From positions 1 through 64,000 of the forward strand of contig JAEEIL010000010.1 in assembly GCA_016281355.1 (NCBI GenBank): 64,000 nt of DNA, in the 5' to 3' direction. Shown in pieces: positions 41,025-49,576 of the stretch. The number at the start of each line of letters is the position of its first letter. Within the stretch, counting starts at the first letter, position 1. The notes under the pieces were generated by a model. The model worked only from the letters and a program-made list of their open reading frames with translations, had not been told where the DNA came from and did no database searches. Position numbers and translations under genes: made by a program. Origin of the DNA: Elusimicrobiaceae bacterium (GTDB lineage Bacteria > Elusimicrobiota > Elusimicrobia > Elusimicrobiales > Elusimicrobiaceae).

Positions 41025-43277
41025 ATGAGGCGGACAATTCATAAAAAAGCAAAGAATAAAGCAAGTCAAAGTGGCAATTCCTTTTTCAGAATCTTGTTTT
41101 GGGTATTTTGTGCCACGGTATTTTTGTGGCTTACCTGGATTTTATGGGGCACTACCGGCACAACAGGCCCGGCTGGGAAATATGTTTACAACGCTTTAAA
41201 ATTTGTTTTTGGAACTTCCGCCTATTTAATACCTTTATTCCTAATATATTGGTTATATCGCTCAGTTAAATACAAAACTTTGGCATTCTTTACCTTATTT
41301 TTCGGTATGTTTTTAACATTATCAGGGATTTCAATATTAATATCCTTTTTAAAAGTTAATTTTACGCAAAGTTCACTCGCAGGTGGAGTATTAGGTGATT
41401 TCCTTTTTAAGCATTTAACGGGTGTTGCAGGTAAAAGCGGTGCAATAATCATTGCCATAGCCTGCATTTTTTTAGGTATACATATTTTAGTTGCAATACC
41501 GTGGAAAGAAACCATAGTAAAATGTTGGGGTTTAATTAAAGAAGATTATGTGGCTTGGGATCAAGCAAAAGCAAACCTCAAACAAAAAATTGCCGAACGC
41601 AAAGAAGAAGAAAAGCAAAATACACCTAAAGAAGAAACCGAAATACCTGCTGAAGAAACAACTAAAAAAGTTCCGCCAAAGATTATGCGTGCAACTGCTG
41701 AAATGATAAAAACGCCGCAAAAGATCAAACAAGAAGAAACACCAAAAGCAGAAAATAAACAAGATGATACCGAAGAAAATACTGAAAACAAACAAACTAA
41801 AGAATATATTTTACCCCCCCTTGATTTATTGCGTGCACCTGAAGAAAACAATTTATGCGGTCCAAGTGATGAAGAAATTGCAAAAGCAACTAATTTACTT
41901 GAAACCACTTTAAAAAACTTTGATATTCATGCTAGTGTTACCGGTGTAGCACCCGGGCCGGTTATTACGCGCTATGAAATTAAACCTGATGCTGGGGTTA
42001 AAATAAGTTCTATTGTTTCCATTTCTAACGATATTGCTTTGGCAATGAAAGCACGCGGCATACGCGTTGAAGCACCTATCCCGGGTAAAGATGCTATCGG
42101 TTTTGAAATACCTAATGAAAAGCCTATAATGGTTACAGTTCGCGAAATTTTACAAGATCCATCATTTATAAATTCCAAATACAAAACAACCGTTGTTTTG
42201 GGCCGTTATGCAGACGGAGCGCCCGCAACTTCCGTTATTGAAAAAATGCCGCATTTACTTGTGGCAGGTGCAACGAACTCAGGTAAAAGTATTTGTGTAC
42301 ACACAATGATTGCCTCTATCTTATATCGTGCAAAACCGGATGAAATTAAACTTATGCTCGTTGACCCAAAACGCGTGGAACTTACTTTCTATGAGGGCAT
42401 ACCGCATTTATATGATCCTAAAGTACCATGCGAGGATGCAGATATTATCAAAGATGCAAACGGGGCAGTTAAATCATTGCAAGCGCTTGTTAAAGTTATG
42501 GAAAAGCGCATGAAAATTTTTGAAATCGCAAAAGTTAAAAATATTGAAGGTTATAACAAATGGGCAGTTGAACATAATGAAGAAAAAATGTTCTTTATTG
42601 TCGTAATAATTGATGAAATGGCTGATTTAATGTTACAAACCAAAGCCGCTATAGAAGATTCTGTTCAACGCCTAACACAAATGGGCCGTGCACTCGGCAT
42701 ACACTTGATTTTATGTACCCAACGCCCTTCAACAAATGTTATTACTGGTGTCATTAAAGCCAATTTACCGTCAAGAATTGCATTGCAGGTAGCTTCAAAA
42801 ATTGACTCCCGCGTAGTGCTTGATTCTAACGGCGCGGATGCTTTACTAGGTAAAGGTGATATGTTGTATTTAGGTATTTCAGATCCTAAACCGAAACGCA
42901 TACAAGGCTCTTATATATCAGAAGAAGAAATTTCAAAATTAACAGATTTTTGGCGTGCACAAGGCGGGCCTGATTATCCTATTCAAATTAAACCGGAAAC
43001 TAACCCTAACCAAGGAACAGAAGGTCTTGGCTCTTCCGCAGAGGAAATTATTTCCGCTTTAACTTTGATTTTGGAAAGACGTCGTGTATCTCAAGATTTG
43101 CTTAAAGCGCATTTCGGATCTTCAGCTCGTGCTACAAACATTTTAAGCGTACTTGAAATGAAGGGCTTCATTACAAAACCGGAAGGCTCAAACAGATGGG
43201 AAATACATTTTGATTTAATTGAATCTGCGTTAAACGAACTTAAACAGAAACAACAACAGCCAGACGAGGAATTTTAA
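41025..43277 (+). CDS. ftsK: DNA translocase FtsK/SpoIIIE
   Basis: This 750-residue protein has four N-terminal membrane helices (about 15-155), a Lys/Glu/Thr-rich linker (about 170-270) and the motor. Walker A is AGATNSGKS and the Walker B region is VVIIDEMADLM. The C-terminal gamma winged helix is RRRVSQDLLKAHFGSSARATN. It pumps chromosomal DNA during division. The ATG at 41025 (AGG 8 bases upstream) is preferred; a GTG at 41016 is possible. It ends on the first base of the lolA start, the same neighbour order as in E. coli. Confidence 0.94.
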   Translation: MRRTIHKKAKNKASQSGNSFFRILFWVFCATVFLWLTWILWGTTGTTGPAGKYVYNALKFVFGTSAYLIPLFLIYWLYRSVKYKTLAFFTLFFGMFLTLSGISILISFLKVNFTQSSLAGGVLGDFLFKHLTGVAGKSGAIIIAIACIFLGIHILVAIPWKETIVKCWGLIKEDYVAWDQAKANLKQKIAERKEEEKQNTPKEETEIPAEETTKKVPPKIMRATAEMIKTPQKIKQEETPKAENKQDDTEENTENKQTKEYILPPLDLLRAPEENNLCGPSDEEIAKATNLLETTLKNFDIHASVTGVAPGPVITRYEIKPDAGVKISSIVSISNDIALAMKARGIRVEAPIPGKDAIGFEIPNEKPIMVTVREILQDPSFINSKYKTTVVLGRYADGAPATSVIEKMPHLLVAGATNSGKSICVHTMIASILYRAKPDEIKLMLVDPKRVELTFYEGIPHLYDPKVPCEDADIIKDANGAVKSLQALVKVMEKRMKIFEIAKVKNIEGYNKWAVEHNEEKMFFIVVIIDEMADLMLQTKAAIEDSVQRLTQMGRALGIHLILCTQRPSTNVITGVIKANLPSRIALQVASKIDSRVVLDSNGADALLGKGDMLYLGISDPKPKRIQGSYISEEEISKLTDFWRAQGGPDYPIQIKPETNPNQGTEGLGSSAEEIISALTLILERRRVSQDLLKAHFGSSARATNILSVLEMKGFITKPEGSNRWEIHFDLIESALNELKQKQQQPDEEF

Positions 43278-43903
43278 TGTTTAAAACAAAAAATATTTTT
43301 ATAACTCTTTTAATTTTGTGTTTAAGCACAGCGCTTTTTGCCGGCGGAACACAAAAAACAAAACCGTTAACGCAAAAAGAAGTTATACAAAAATTTATTG
43401 CTTGGGATAAGAATTTAAAAACCTTGGATACTTTTTATACACAAGAGACATCTTTTGAAGGCATTTTAATCTCAAAGAGTGAAGGCCATTTACTTAAAAT
43501 GGGCAGTATACTCCGCCTTGAAACTTTAGAAGAAGGGAATTTAACACAATATGCCCTAACGGATAAAAAAATCATAAACATATATGATGCAAAAAGCAAT
43601 TTAATTACCCAAATGGTTTGGGAAAACTGGCAAGAAACACAACAAAATAAATCTTTATTTGACTTCGGCAATTATGCAAAAATTTTAGAAGATCATAAAG
43701 TACTTTCTTTCGAAGAACAAGAAAACGGTTATAGTCTTATTTTAACCCCCAAAGAAGGAGCACCGTATAATTTAACTTTTTTACTGGATAAAAAAACTTT
43801 CTTTCCAAAGGAAATAAATTTGCTCAGTGAAGGCGTAAACTCAAAAACAGTTTTAGAAAAAACCAAAATAAATACCAATTTAAAAGAGGAGATTTTTAAA
43901 TGA
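43277..43903 (+). CDS. lolA: Outer-membrane lipoprotein carrier protein LolA-like
   Basis: The 208-residue periplasmic protein has a signal peptide ending near LFA-GG. It has the LolA pattern: an N-terminal helix, then NLKTLDTFYTQETSFEGILISKSEGHLLKMG-type strands in 20-residue steps, and YNLTFLLDKKTFFPKEI. LolA ferries lipoproteins from LolCDE to the outer membrane. Identity to classical LolA looks modest, but its position straight after ftsK supports it. It overlaps pgsA by four bases (ATGA). Confidence 0.78.
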   Translation: MFKTKNIFITLLILCLSTALFAGGTQKTKPLTQKEVIQKFIAWDKNLKTLDTFYTQETSFEGILISKSEGHLLKMGSILRLETLEEGNLTQYALTDKKIINIYDAKSNLITQMVWENWQETQQNKSLFDFGNYAKILEDHKVLSFEEQENGYSLILTPKEGAPYNLTFLLDKKTFFPKEINLLSEGVNSKTVLEKTKINTNLKEEIFK

Positions 43904-44526
43904 AAAAAGCCATGACGCTTCCGAACAAAATTACTTTAACAAGGGCTTTACTTGCAATAGTAATGTTTTTTATGATGGTAACAAAAAACCCTGTGGCTGT
44001 TATAATTGCCTCTTTTATATACGGTTTTGCAGCTTGTACAGATTGGATAGACGGCCGCATAGCCCGTGCAACTAAAACTTATACGCCTTTTGGTGCGATA
44101 GTTGACCCTTTTGTAGATAAAATTTTAGTTGGTGCCGCATTTTTTGCTTTTACTGATTTACATTTTTTACATGTTCCAGTTTGGGCTGTATTTTTAATTA
44201 TCTTAAGGGAATTATTAGTTTCTACTTTACGTGTCTTGGCAGCTTTAAATAATAAAGTTTTAGCGGCAGAACGCTGGGGCAAATTCAAGACGACTGTACA
44301 ACTTATTGCAATAGGCTTAATTTTTGTTATTGCTGATATTTACTTTTGCATACCTTTTACGAAAGGTGCTTTAAAAGAAAGTCTGAGTATGATTAGTGAA
44401 ATATTATCGGTATTGCCTTATCCTACTACAGTTATTGCAGCAGCTGTTACGTGCTTAAGTGCAGTAACTTATTTAAGAAATAATTGGAAACTCTTAAAAG
44501 AATCTTGGAGTTTACCGACAAAATAA
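43900..44526 (+). CDS. pgsA: CDP-diacylglycerol-glycerol-3-phosphate 3-phosphatidyltransferase
   Basis: The 208-residue membrane enzyme has the CDP-alcohol phosphotransferase motif DG-x2-AR-x8-G-x3-D-x3-D, seen across DGRIARATKTYTPFGAIVDP and FVDKI. It begins with LPNKITLTRALLA, typical for PgsA. It makes phosphatidylglycerophosphate. The phosphatase pgpA follows 2 bases later, so two successive steps of phosphatidylglycerol synthesis are coupled. Confidence 0.93.
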   Translation: MKKAMTLPNKITLTRALLAIVMFFMMVTKNPVAVIIASFIYGFAACTDWIDGRIARATKTYTPFGAIVDPFVDKILVGAAFFAFTDLHFLHVPVWAVFLIILRELLVSTLRVLAALNNKVLAAERWGKFKTTVQLIAIGLIFVIADIYFCIPFTKGALKESLSMISEILSVLPYPTTVIAAAVTCLSAVTYLRNNWKLLKESWSLPTK

Positions 44527-44528
44527 TT

Positions 44529-45047
44529 ATGAGCCAAAATACCTTAAAATTCTTTGCAAGCGGCGCTTTTATAAGCTATTTACCTACTGCTGTTTTAAAA
44601 AACAAAAAAAATACAGGGGCAGGCTTGCTCGGGTCAATAGAGGCATTTTTAATTTATTTATTTCTTATGCCCATGTCTTATTGGGCTTACCTCTTTTTAC
44701 TTATAGGAATAATTTTGTTTGCAATATATATTTCCCAAAAAGTAGAGTTTGAGGGTACAGAAGATAACCCAAAAATAGTCATTGATGAAATTGCAGGCTT
44801 TTTTGTTTCCGCCGCATTTTTGCCTTGTTCTATTAAGACAGCTATTTTAGCTTTGGTTTTGTTCCGTATTTTTGATACCACAAAACTTGCCTTTATTAAG
44901 AAAGCAGAAAATTTTGCCACCAAATTCCCCGAAGAAATACGTAAAAAATATTGTTTAAAGGGAGCGGAAATAGTTTTAGATGATATTTTAGCAGGTATAT
45001 GCGCAAATTTAATTTTATGGATTTTAGTTTTTTGTAAAATTTTATAG
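44529..45047 (+). CDS. pgpA: Phosphatidylglycerophosphatase A
   Basis: The 172-residue membrane protein starts at the ATG at 44529, two bases after the pgsA stop; an upstream frame from 44484 lies in pgsA and is rejected. It has the PgpA signature VIDEIAGFFVS and VLFRIFDTTKLAFIKKAE, with about three or four hydrophobic segments. It removes the phosphate from phosphatidylglycerophosphate. Confidence 0.88.
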   Translation: MSQNTLKFFASGAFISYLPTAVLKNKKNTGAGLLGSIEAFLIYLFLMPMSYWAYLFLLIGIILFAIYISQKVEFEGTEDNPKIVIDEIAGFFVSAAFLPCSIKTAILALVLFRIFDTTKLAFIKKAENFATKFPEEIRKKYCLKGAEIVLDDILAGICANLILWILVFCKIL

Positions 45048-45055
45048 GAGGTCTT

Positions 45056-45745
45056 ATGGACTTTTCACAAATAGGTAGTGTTCAAGAACTTTTTAAAGCT
45101 GGAGGTGTTGTTTTAATACTCTTACTTTGTTTATCAATCTACTCTATATCACTTATGATTGAGAGATTTTTAAAATATAGAAAGACGATAAACAAATCAA
45201 GAAAACTTATGGCTTTTATAAGGAAAACCATTGCAACCGATGGCCTCGGACCTAAGATTTTCGATGCATGCCGCGTAAAAGGTTATTCCACAACACCTGC
45301 ATCACGTTTAACTTTAAATTTGCTCAAATCAGAAAAAACAAATTTGGCTGAACTTAACGATGTAGCCAACACAATTATTGATTGGGAAGCGGCACAACTT
45401 TCACGCAAACTTTCCGCTTTGGCAACACTTGCCAGCACAACACCGTTTATTGGTTTATTTGGTACAGTTTTGGGTGTTATGCGGGCATTTTCAGATTTAT
45501 CTCTAGCAAGCGGGGCAGGTGCCTCAGTAGTAGCAAAAGGTATTTCGGAAGCACTTATTAATACCGCTGCCGGTTTATTTGTGGCAGTACCCGCTTTGAT
45601 TGCTTATAACTACTTTTTGAGCAAAGTAAACTTTTTTACTAAAGATATGGAATATTTGGCACAAGAACTGATATCAATAAAGACAAGTGAGCCTATCCAG
45701 ACTGCAAAAAGCACAAAAAAACGTGCTTACGAGGTCGTTAAATGA
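45056..45745 (+). CDS. exbB: MotA/TolQ/ExbB proton channel family protein
   Basis: The 229-residue protein has three membrane helices (about 15-35, 120-145 and 165-190). The conserved channel region STTPFIGLFGTVLGVMRAF is followed by ISEALINTAAGLFVAVPALI. With the ExbD- and TonB-like genes that follow, it forms an energy-transducing complex using the proton gradient. It could be TolQ rather than ExbB. AGGAGG precedes the ATG, and there is a four-base overlap with exbD. Confidence 0.88.
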   Translation: MDFSQIGSVQELFKAGGVVLILLLCLSIYSISLMIERFLKYRKTINKSRKLMAFIRKTIATDGLGPKIFDACRVKGYSTTPASRLTLNLLKSEKTNLAELNDVANTIIDWEAAQLSRKLSALATLASTTPFIGLFGTVLGVMRAFSDLSLASGAGASVVAKGISEALINTAAGLFVAVPALIAYNYFLSKVNFFTKDMEYLAQELISIKTSEPIQTAKSTKKRAYEVVK

Positions 45746-46149
45746 GGAAACACCGCCTTCAAACCAGGGGGCTGATGGGTGACATCAACATGGTCCCTTT
45801 TATTGACATAACCTTGATTTTGCTAATCATTTTTATGGTTATGACACCTTTTATTGTGCAATCTCAACTTAATGTTGATTTACCATCAGCCAAGGCTGTA
45901 AATACCGTCACTGAAGACAATTTAATTAAAGTGGAAATTTTAAAAGACGGGCAAATTTTGGTTCAAAGCCGACAAACAAATTTAAATAAACTTGAGGAAG
46001 AACTTATTTTGCATTTAGGTAAAGCTCAAGAAAAGACAATTTTAGTACAGGCCGATAAAACTGTTTCAATAGATAAAGTTGTACAAGTTTTTGATGTAGC
46101 AAAAAAACTCGGCGCAGCAAGGCTTGGCATAGGTGTTATAAATAAATAG
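45742..46149 (+). CDS. exbD: ExbD/TolR family protein
   Basis: This 135-residue protein has a single membrane helix (about 20-42) with the essential Asp in NMVPFIDITLILLIIFMV. A periplasmic domain containing VQADKTVSIDKVVQVFDVAKKLGA follows. It pairs with the ExbB-like protein encoded just before (ATGA overlap) and is followed 7 bases later by the TonB-like gene. Confidence 0.9.
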   Translation: MRKHRLQTRGLMGDINMVPFIDITLILLIIFMVMTPFIVQSQLNVDLPSAKAVNTVTEDNLIKVEILKDGQILVQSRQTNLNKLEEELILHLGKAQEKTILVQADKTVSIDKVVQVFDVAKKLGAARLGIGVINK

Positions 46150-46156
46150 AGGTTAA

Positions 46157-46900
46157 ATGAACTTAGCGCTTTTTTATTCTTTTGCAATACATTTCGTACT
46201 TTTTTGCTTATTTGTATTATGCATTGCTTCAAGCCCGATAAAGCAAAAAGATAGGGCGATGTATACCATAGATTTCATAGGCCAAAGTGCTGAAGTATTG
46301 CGTTACGGTGAACCCCAGCAACAAACGGGCGGAACATCTGTAAAAGAAGAAACAAAAGAAGAAGCAAAAGAAATTAAGGAAGAAGTAAAAAGCGAAATTA
46401 AAGCGGAAACCAAAACAAAAACTGCCGATAAAGAGTATAATTCTAAAACCCAAATATCAACAAAACCTCAAAAGAAAGAAAAGAAGAAAATTAACCTCTC
46501 AAAACCCAGCGTATTAGACCAAGTTGAAACCGATAACTTGGATGTATCATCTTTGCATTCTTTAAGTACTGCAGGCCAAGGCGGTGCGGAAAAAACCGTA
46601 CAGGCAAGTTTTACTAATTTTCCATATCCCTGGTATATAACACAAGTTCGTAATGCTCTATGGAATGCATGGCAAAAAACAAAACCCAAAAATAATCAGG
46701 GGTTGAGTGCTTTAGTATCTTTTAATATTGACAGGAATGGAGCGGTTTTTGAGGTTCAAATCGAAAGGAGCTCAAAAGATGATGCTTATGATTATGCCGC
46801 AATGAGTGCTGTAAAAAATTCGGACCCTTACCCCCCTTTGCCTGAAGATTTTGGAAAGGAAATTCTAACCGTAACGGTAGAATTTAAACAGGAGGTTTAA
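46157..46900 (+). CDS. TonB/TolA-family energy transducer
   Basis: The 247-residue protein has an N-terminal membrane anchor (about 3-24). A Lys/Glu/Thr-rich spacer covers about 50-130. The C-terminal TonB-like domain is FPYPWYITQVRNALWNAWQ, then LVSFNIDRNGAVFEVQIERSS and DPYPPLPEDFG. It links the proton channel to outer-membrane partners. TonB versus TolA is undecided, since no tolB, pal or TonB receptor gene is nearby. Confidence 0.87.
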   Translation: MNLALFYSFAIHFVLFCLFVLCIASSPIKQKDRAMYTIDFIGQSAEVLRYGEPQQQTGGTSVKEETKEEAKEIKEEVKSEIKAETKTKTADKEYNSKTQISTKPQKKEKKKINLSKPSVLDQVETDNLDVSSLHSLSTAGQGGAEKTVQASFTNFPYPWYITQVRNALWNAWQKTKPKNNQGLSALVSFNIDRNGAVFEVQIERSSKDDAYDYAAMSAVKNSDPYPPLPEDFGKEILTVTVEFKQEV

Positions 46901-46902
46901 TT

Positions 46903-47346
46903 ATGCTTATATTATGGCGTACTTTATTGATTAGTTTATGTTGTTTTGCAGTTCTAATTTGTTACCCCTATTATGCTGATGGTGCTATCACCATTATGCT
47001 TACTTGGGCTGTAGTGGCATTTTTTGTTATGCTTGGGCTAACCATAATAACAAAAGCCATTGTTCTTGGTAGAAGTCATATCTTTAATACACTTTTTGAT
47101 ATCACCTTGATAGCTACCTTTTTATATATTTTGCTAAACATTTTTCCGCAACTTGATGGTTCAACACCTTATATGCGTCTTAAAAAGAAAGTCTACCCTA
47201 CTTCACAGGAAATTGAAGTCGGGCTTGAAAATTTAGGGCTCAATAAAAAGAAAAAAACTTTTGAAGAATTGCAAAATAATATCAATGAAATTACTGACGA
47301 TTTAAAACAAGTTAAAACCTTGATTACTCAGGAACATAAAGATTAA
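46903..47346 (+). CDS. Small membrane protein, unknown function
   Basis: The 147-residue protein has three hydrophobic segments (about 4-22, 28-50 and 60-80). A cytoplasmic or periplasmic tail follows with a helical, coiled-coil-like end (KTFEELQNNINEITDDLKQVKTL). It sits 2 bases after the TonB-like gene and shares one base with the epimerase gene, so it belongs to this operon. No family is recognised. Confidence 0.65.
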   Translation: MLILWRTLLISLCCFAVLICYPYYADGAITIMLTWAVVAFFVMLGLTIITKAIVLGRSHIFNTLFDITLIATFLYILLNIFPQLDGSTPYMRLKKKVYPTSQEIEVGLENLGLNKKKKTFEELQNNINEITDDLKQVKTLITQEHKD

Positions 47347-48293
47347 TGAAAGCAATTATTACCGGCGGTAGCGGTTTTGTTGGTAAACGTTTGGCTAAAG
47401 CCCTTACTGATAAAGGGTGGGAAGTTGTAATATTCTCACGTAGCAACAAAAATTCCGGCACAATAAAAACTGTTAAAGTAAATTATTTCGATATTGATGA
47501 CCTAACAAAAAATTTAGAAGGTGCCGACGTAATTTTCCATTTAGCTGCTGTTTTATTTGCAAACAATAAACAAGAATTTGAGAAAGGAAACGCATCATTA
47601 ACCGCTAATTTAGTTGAAGCTGCAAAGCGCGCTAAAACCGTAAAACATTTTGTTTATCAATCTTCTTTGGCAGCGGCAGGACCGTCAAAAAATATTAATG
47701 ATTTAATTGATGAAACCTGCACGTGCGCTCCTGTTTCGGACTATGGCAAAACCAAACTTATGGGAGAGGTTGAAGTCAAGAAACTCCCCCCTCAAATAAG
47801 TTATACTATTTTGCGTGCACCAACAGTTTACGGCGGAGCAGAAGCAGGTGTATCCAAGATTTCCGCTTGGGTTAATCGCGGTTTAATGGTAAATCCGTCG
47901 AAAAAAGATATGTATTTTAGTTTTGTTTACGTCGGCGATTTGGTGGATGCTTTAATTTTAGCGGCGACAAATGAAAAGACTAAAAACGAAACATTTTTTA
48001 TATCCGAACAAACCATTTACACATGGGAAGATTTTATTAACAAACTTGCACTTGCTATGGGCGTAAAAAAACCGGTAATTTTAAATTTACCGTCTTTTTT
48101 GCTTAAATTTGCAGGCTTTTGCTATGGTACGATTGCAAAAATTACGCATACCGTTCCTGCCTTAAATTACGATAAAGTAGCCGAGGCCATTGCCCCTGGC
48201 CATTGGGCTTGTTCTTCAAAAAAATGGGTAAATTTAACTAACCAAAAATTCTTATCTTTAGACGACGGTTTAAAAGAAACTTATAAGAGATAA
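47346..48293 (+). CDS. NAD-dependent epimerase/dehydratase (extended SDR)
   Basis: The 315-residue protein has the Rossmann motif ITGGSGFVGKRLA, VIFHLAAVLFANN, YQSSLAAAG and the active-site pair in DYGKTKLMGE (YxxxK). Extended SDR enzymes act on nucleotide sugars, sterols or related substrates. The tail ALNYDKVAEAIAPGHWACSSKK resembles the 3-beta-HSD-like or dihydroflavonol-reductase-like subgroups. The substrate is unknown. Confidence 0.85.
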   Translation: MKAIITGGSGFVGKRLAKALTDKGWEVVIFSRSNKNSGTIKTVKVNYFDIDDLTKNLEGADVIFHLAAVLFANNKQEFEKGNASLTANLVEAAKRAKTVKHFVYQSSLAAAGPSKNINDLIDETCTCAPVSDYGKTKLMGEVEVKKLPPQISYTILRAPTVYGGAEAGVSKISAWVNRGLMVNPSKKDMYFSFVYVGDLVDALILAATNEKTKNETFFISEQTIYTWEDFINKLALAMGVKKPVILNLPSFLLKFAGFCYGTIAKITHTVPALNYDKVAEAIAPGHWACSSKKWVNLTNQKFLSLDDGLKETYKR

Positions 48294-48319
48294 AATAATT
48301 TATCTTTGATTTACAAGAT

Positions 48320-48979
48320 CTAATTTGGCCTACGGTAAAATGCCATCAGTTTTGCTACGATTATAATTTCATTTTGAGATACTTTTGTCTTTTTAGAAGG
48401 AGTAGATAAAATAATGTCTTCCCCTTCCAATGTCAATTTTTTAATCGTATAGCGGTTTCTGTACCTAATTAAAGCAATTTTACCGCTTTGTACAGATTCA
48501 GCAGAAACGAACAATGCAAATTCCCCCTTATCGGCCCAGGGGCAAGCGGTTTTGGAATTTATTTTTAATGCAAAAACTTCTTTATTTTTTGCATCAAACA
48601 TTACAGGTAAGAATTCTTCCGGCTCGAAGGTATAAGGTAAATCAAAAAATTCACTCTGGATTTCGAGTGCAACACCTATGTGTTTTGAAGAGGGCAATGC
48701 AGATATAAGTTCATAAAAACTTTTTGCGGTGGAGGTGCCTTCCCTTATCTCAAAGGAATTCTCCCCCAAATTATTTTCTTGCAAATCTTCTTCAAAATAA
48801 GACAAGGGCTTATTAAAAGTTACGGAGAGTTTTTGTAAATTTTTTCTATCAGGTTTAAAACGGTTTTTTACCCAGTGCGAAATAACACTTGAATCCTTTA
48901 ATCCAAGTTTTTTTGCGAGCTCAACTTTCGTCATAGACGTAAGTTTAAGAAGTTTTTCTATTTTTTGCCCTAAATCCAT
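48320..48979 (-). CDS. HTH transcriptional repressor with S24/LexA-like C-terminal domain
   Basis: The 219-residue protein starts at the ATG at 48979 after GAGAGGG; an upstream start at 49030 would include the promoter. An XRE-type helix-turn-helix lies at about 8-60 (MTKVELAKKLGLKDSSVISHW). The C-terminal part (about 105-215) resembles LexA/CI peptidase domains: INSKTACPWADKGEFALF aligns with the GDSMxPxxxxGD serine region, and YTIKKLTLEG with the Lys region. Self-cleavage upon DNA damage is plausible but not shown. It has a strong own promoter and a palindromic operator upstream. Confidence 0.82.
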   Translation of the reverse strand: MDLGQKIEKLLKLTSMTKVELAKKLGLKDSSVISHWVKNRFKPDRKNLQKLSVTFNKPLSYFEEDLQENNLGENSFEIREGTSTAKSFYELISALPSSKHIGVALEIQSEFFDLPYTFEPEEFLPVMFDAKNKEVFALKINSKTACPWADKGEFALFVSAESVQSGKIALIRYRNRYTIKKLTLEGEDIILSTPSKKTKVSQNEIIIVAKLMAFYRRPN

Positions 48980-49001
48980 AATATAACCCTCTCTTATTAA
49001 A

Positions 49002-49030
49002 TTTATAGCAAAAAAAAGGGCTGATGTCAA
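49002..49030 (-). promoter_or_regulatory. Promoter of the repressor gene
   Basis: Read leftward, TTGACA (49030-49025), a 17-base spacer (49024-49008) and TATAAA (49007-49002) form a near-consensus sigma70 promoter 22 bases before the repressor ATG. The spacer includes a run of eight identical bases. Confidence 0.85.
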
Positions 49031-49051
49031 ACTAAAAATTCCGTCTAAAAT

Positions 49052-49080
49052 TTGACAACTTAAAAAATATTTGATACAGT
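49052..49080 (+). promoter_or_regulatory. Divergent rightward promoter
   Basis: TTGACA (49052-49057), 17 bases and TACAGT (49075-49080) make a plausible rightward promoter for the two small genes at 49263. Its -10 overlaps the palindromic operator, so bound repressor should block it. Confidence 0.7.
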
Positions 49081-49098
49081 TGTATCAGATTTGATACG
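49072..49098. promoter_or_regulatory. Repressor operator: palindrome plus extra half-site
   Basis: TGATACA-GT-TGTATCA (49072-49087) is a perfect 7-bp inverted repeat. A third half-site TGATACG follows at 49092-49098. The palindrome covers the -10 of the rightward promoter and lies 42 bases upstream of the repressor -35. It is most simply the binding site of the adjacent HTH protein. Confidence 0.75.
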
Positions 49099-49131
49099 AT
49101 TTTTTTAAAAAAATCGCCAAATCAAAAACTA

Positions 49132-49231
49132 GCGCCTGCGCTAAAAGCAATTAAAACTTGTTTTTAATTGTGAGACGGCTCTCCCACCCCTCCTTTTTAG
49201 GAGCGCCGCTTAAGCGGCAAAGCGCAGGCGC
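49132..49231. repeat. GC-rich multi-hairpin element in the leader
   Basis: An 11-bp perfect inverted repeat (GCGCCTGCGCT at 49132-49142 with 49221-49231) encloses two further hairpins, CTCCT-TTTT-AGGAG (49190-49203) and the 14-base palindrome GCCGCTTAAGCGGC (49205-49218). It is GC-rich against a very AT-rich surround and falls between the rightward promoter and the ATG at 49263. It is either a structured leader or an inserted palindromic repeat. Confidence 0.65.
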
Positions 49232-49262
49232 GAGTTTAAAGCAACGTGTTAAAGGAGTTTTT

Positions 49263-49574
49263 ATGAAGGAAGTAAAACAAGAACCTAAAATCTTTATTGA
49301 AAATAAACAATATAACCAAACTTGGGCTGAACTTTACAAAACCTTACAGGATCTTTTGGATAGACGTCAAGCCCTGCTTGAACAAGTTCAGGAATTTAAA
49401 CAAATTGATGATGCCTTAAAAAATTATTTTTCAGGTGTTAGTGTTTGCCATATCGGCCCATATAAAGTACATGGGCAAGAAGTTGAGGAAGAAAGTTTTA
49501 CTCTACCCAATAAACTAAAAAATAAATATTTACACCGGGATAAAAAATGGAAAGTGGAAATTTCAAAAATATAA
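49263..49574 (+). CDS. Small protein of the repressor locus; resembles the C-terminal tail of phage YqaJ-type nucleases
   Basis: The 103-residue protein starts at the ATG at 49263 after AAAGGAG. An N-terminal helix (WAELYKTLQDLLDRRQALLEQV) leads to a small basic sheet domain with YFSGVSVCHIGPYKVHGQEVEEE-like strands and an ending KKWKVEISKI. Helix, then a glycine/Tyr strand region, then a final IxI strand recall the accessory tail of phage recombination nucleases of the YqaJ type, but no nuclease core is present. This resemblance is from memory and weak. It is under control of the operator-bearing promoter. Confidence 0.55.
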   Translation: MKEVKQEPKIFIENKQYNQTWAELYKTLQDLLDRRQALLEQVQEFKQIDDALKNYFSGVSVCHIGPYKVHGQEVEEESFTLPNKLKNKYLHRDKKWKVEISKI

Positions 49575-49576
49575 CT

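Noticed and set aside
41814-41820. Run of seven C in ftsK
   Set aside because: It is a coding Pro-Pro stretch in the linker, short for slippage, and the gene must be essential.
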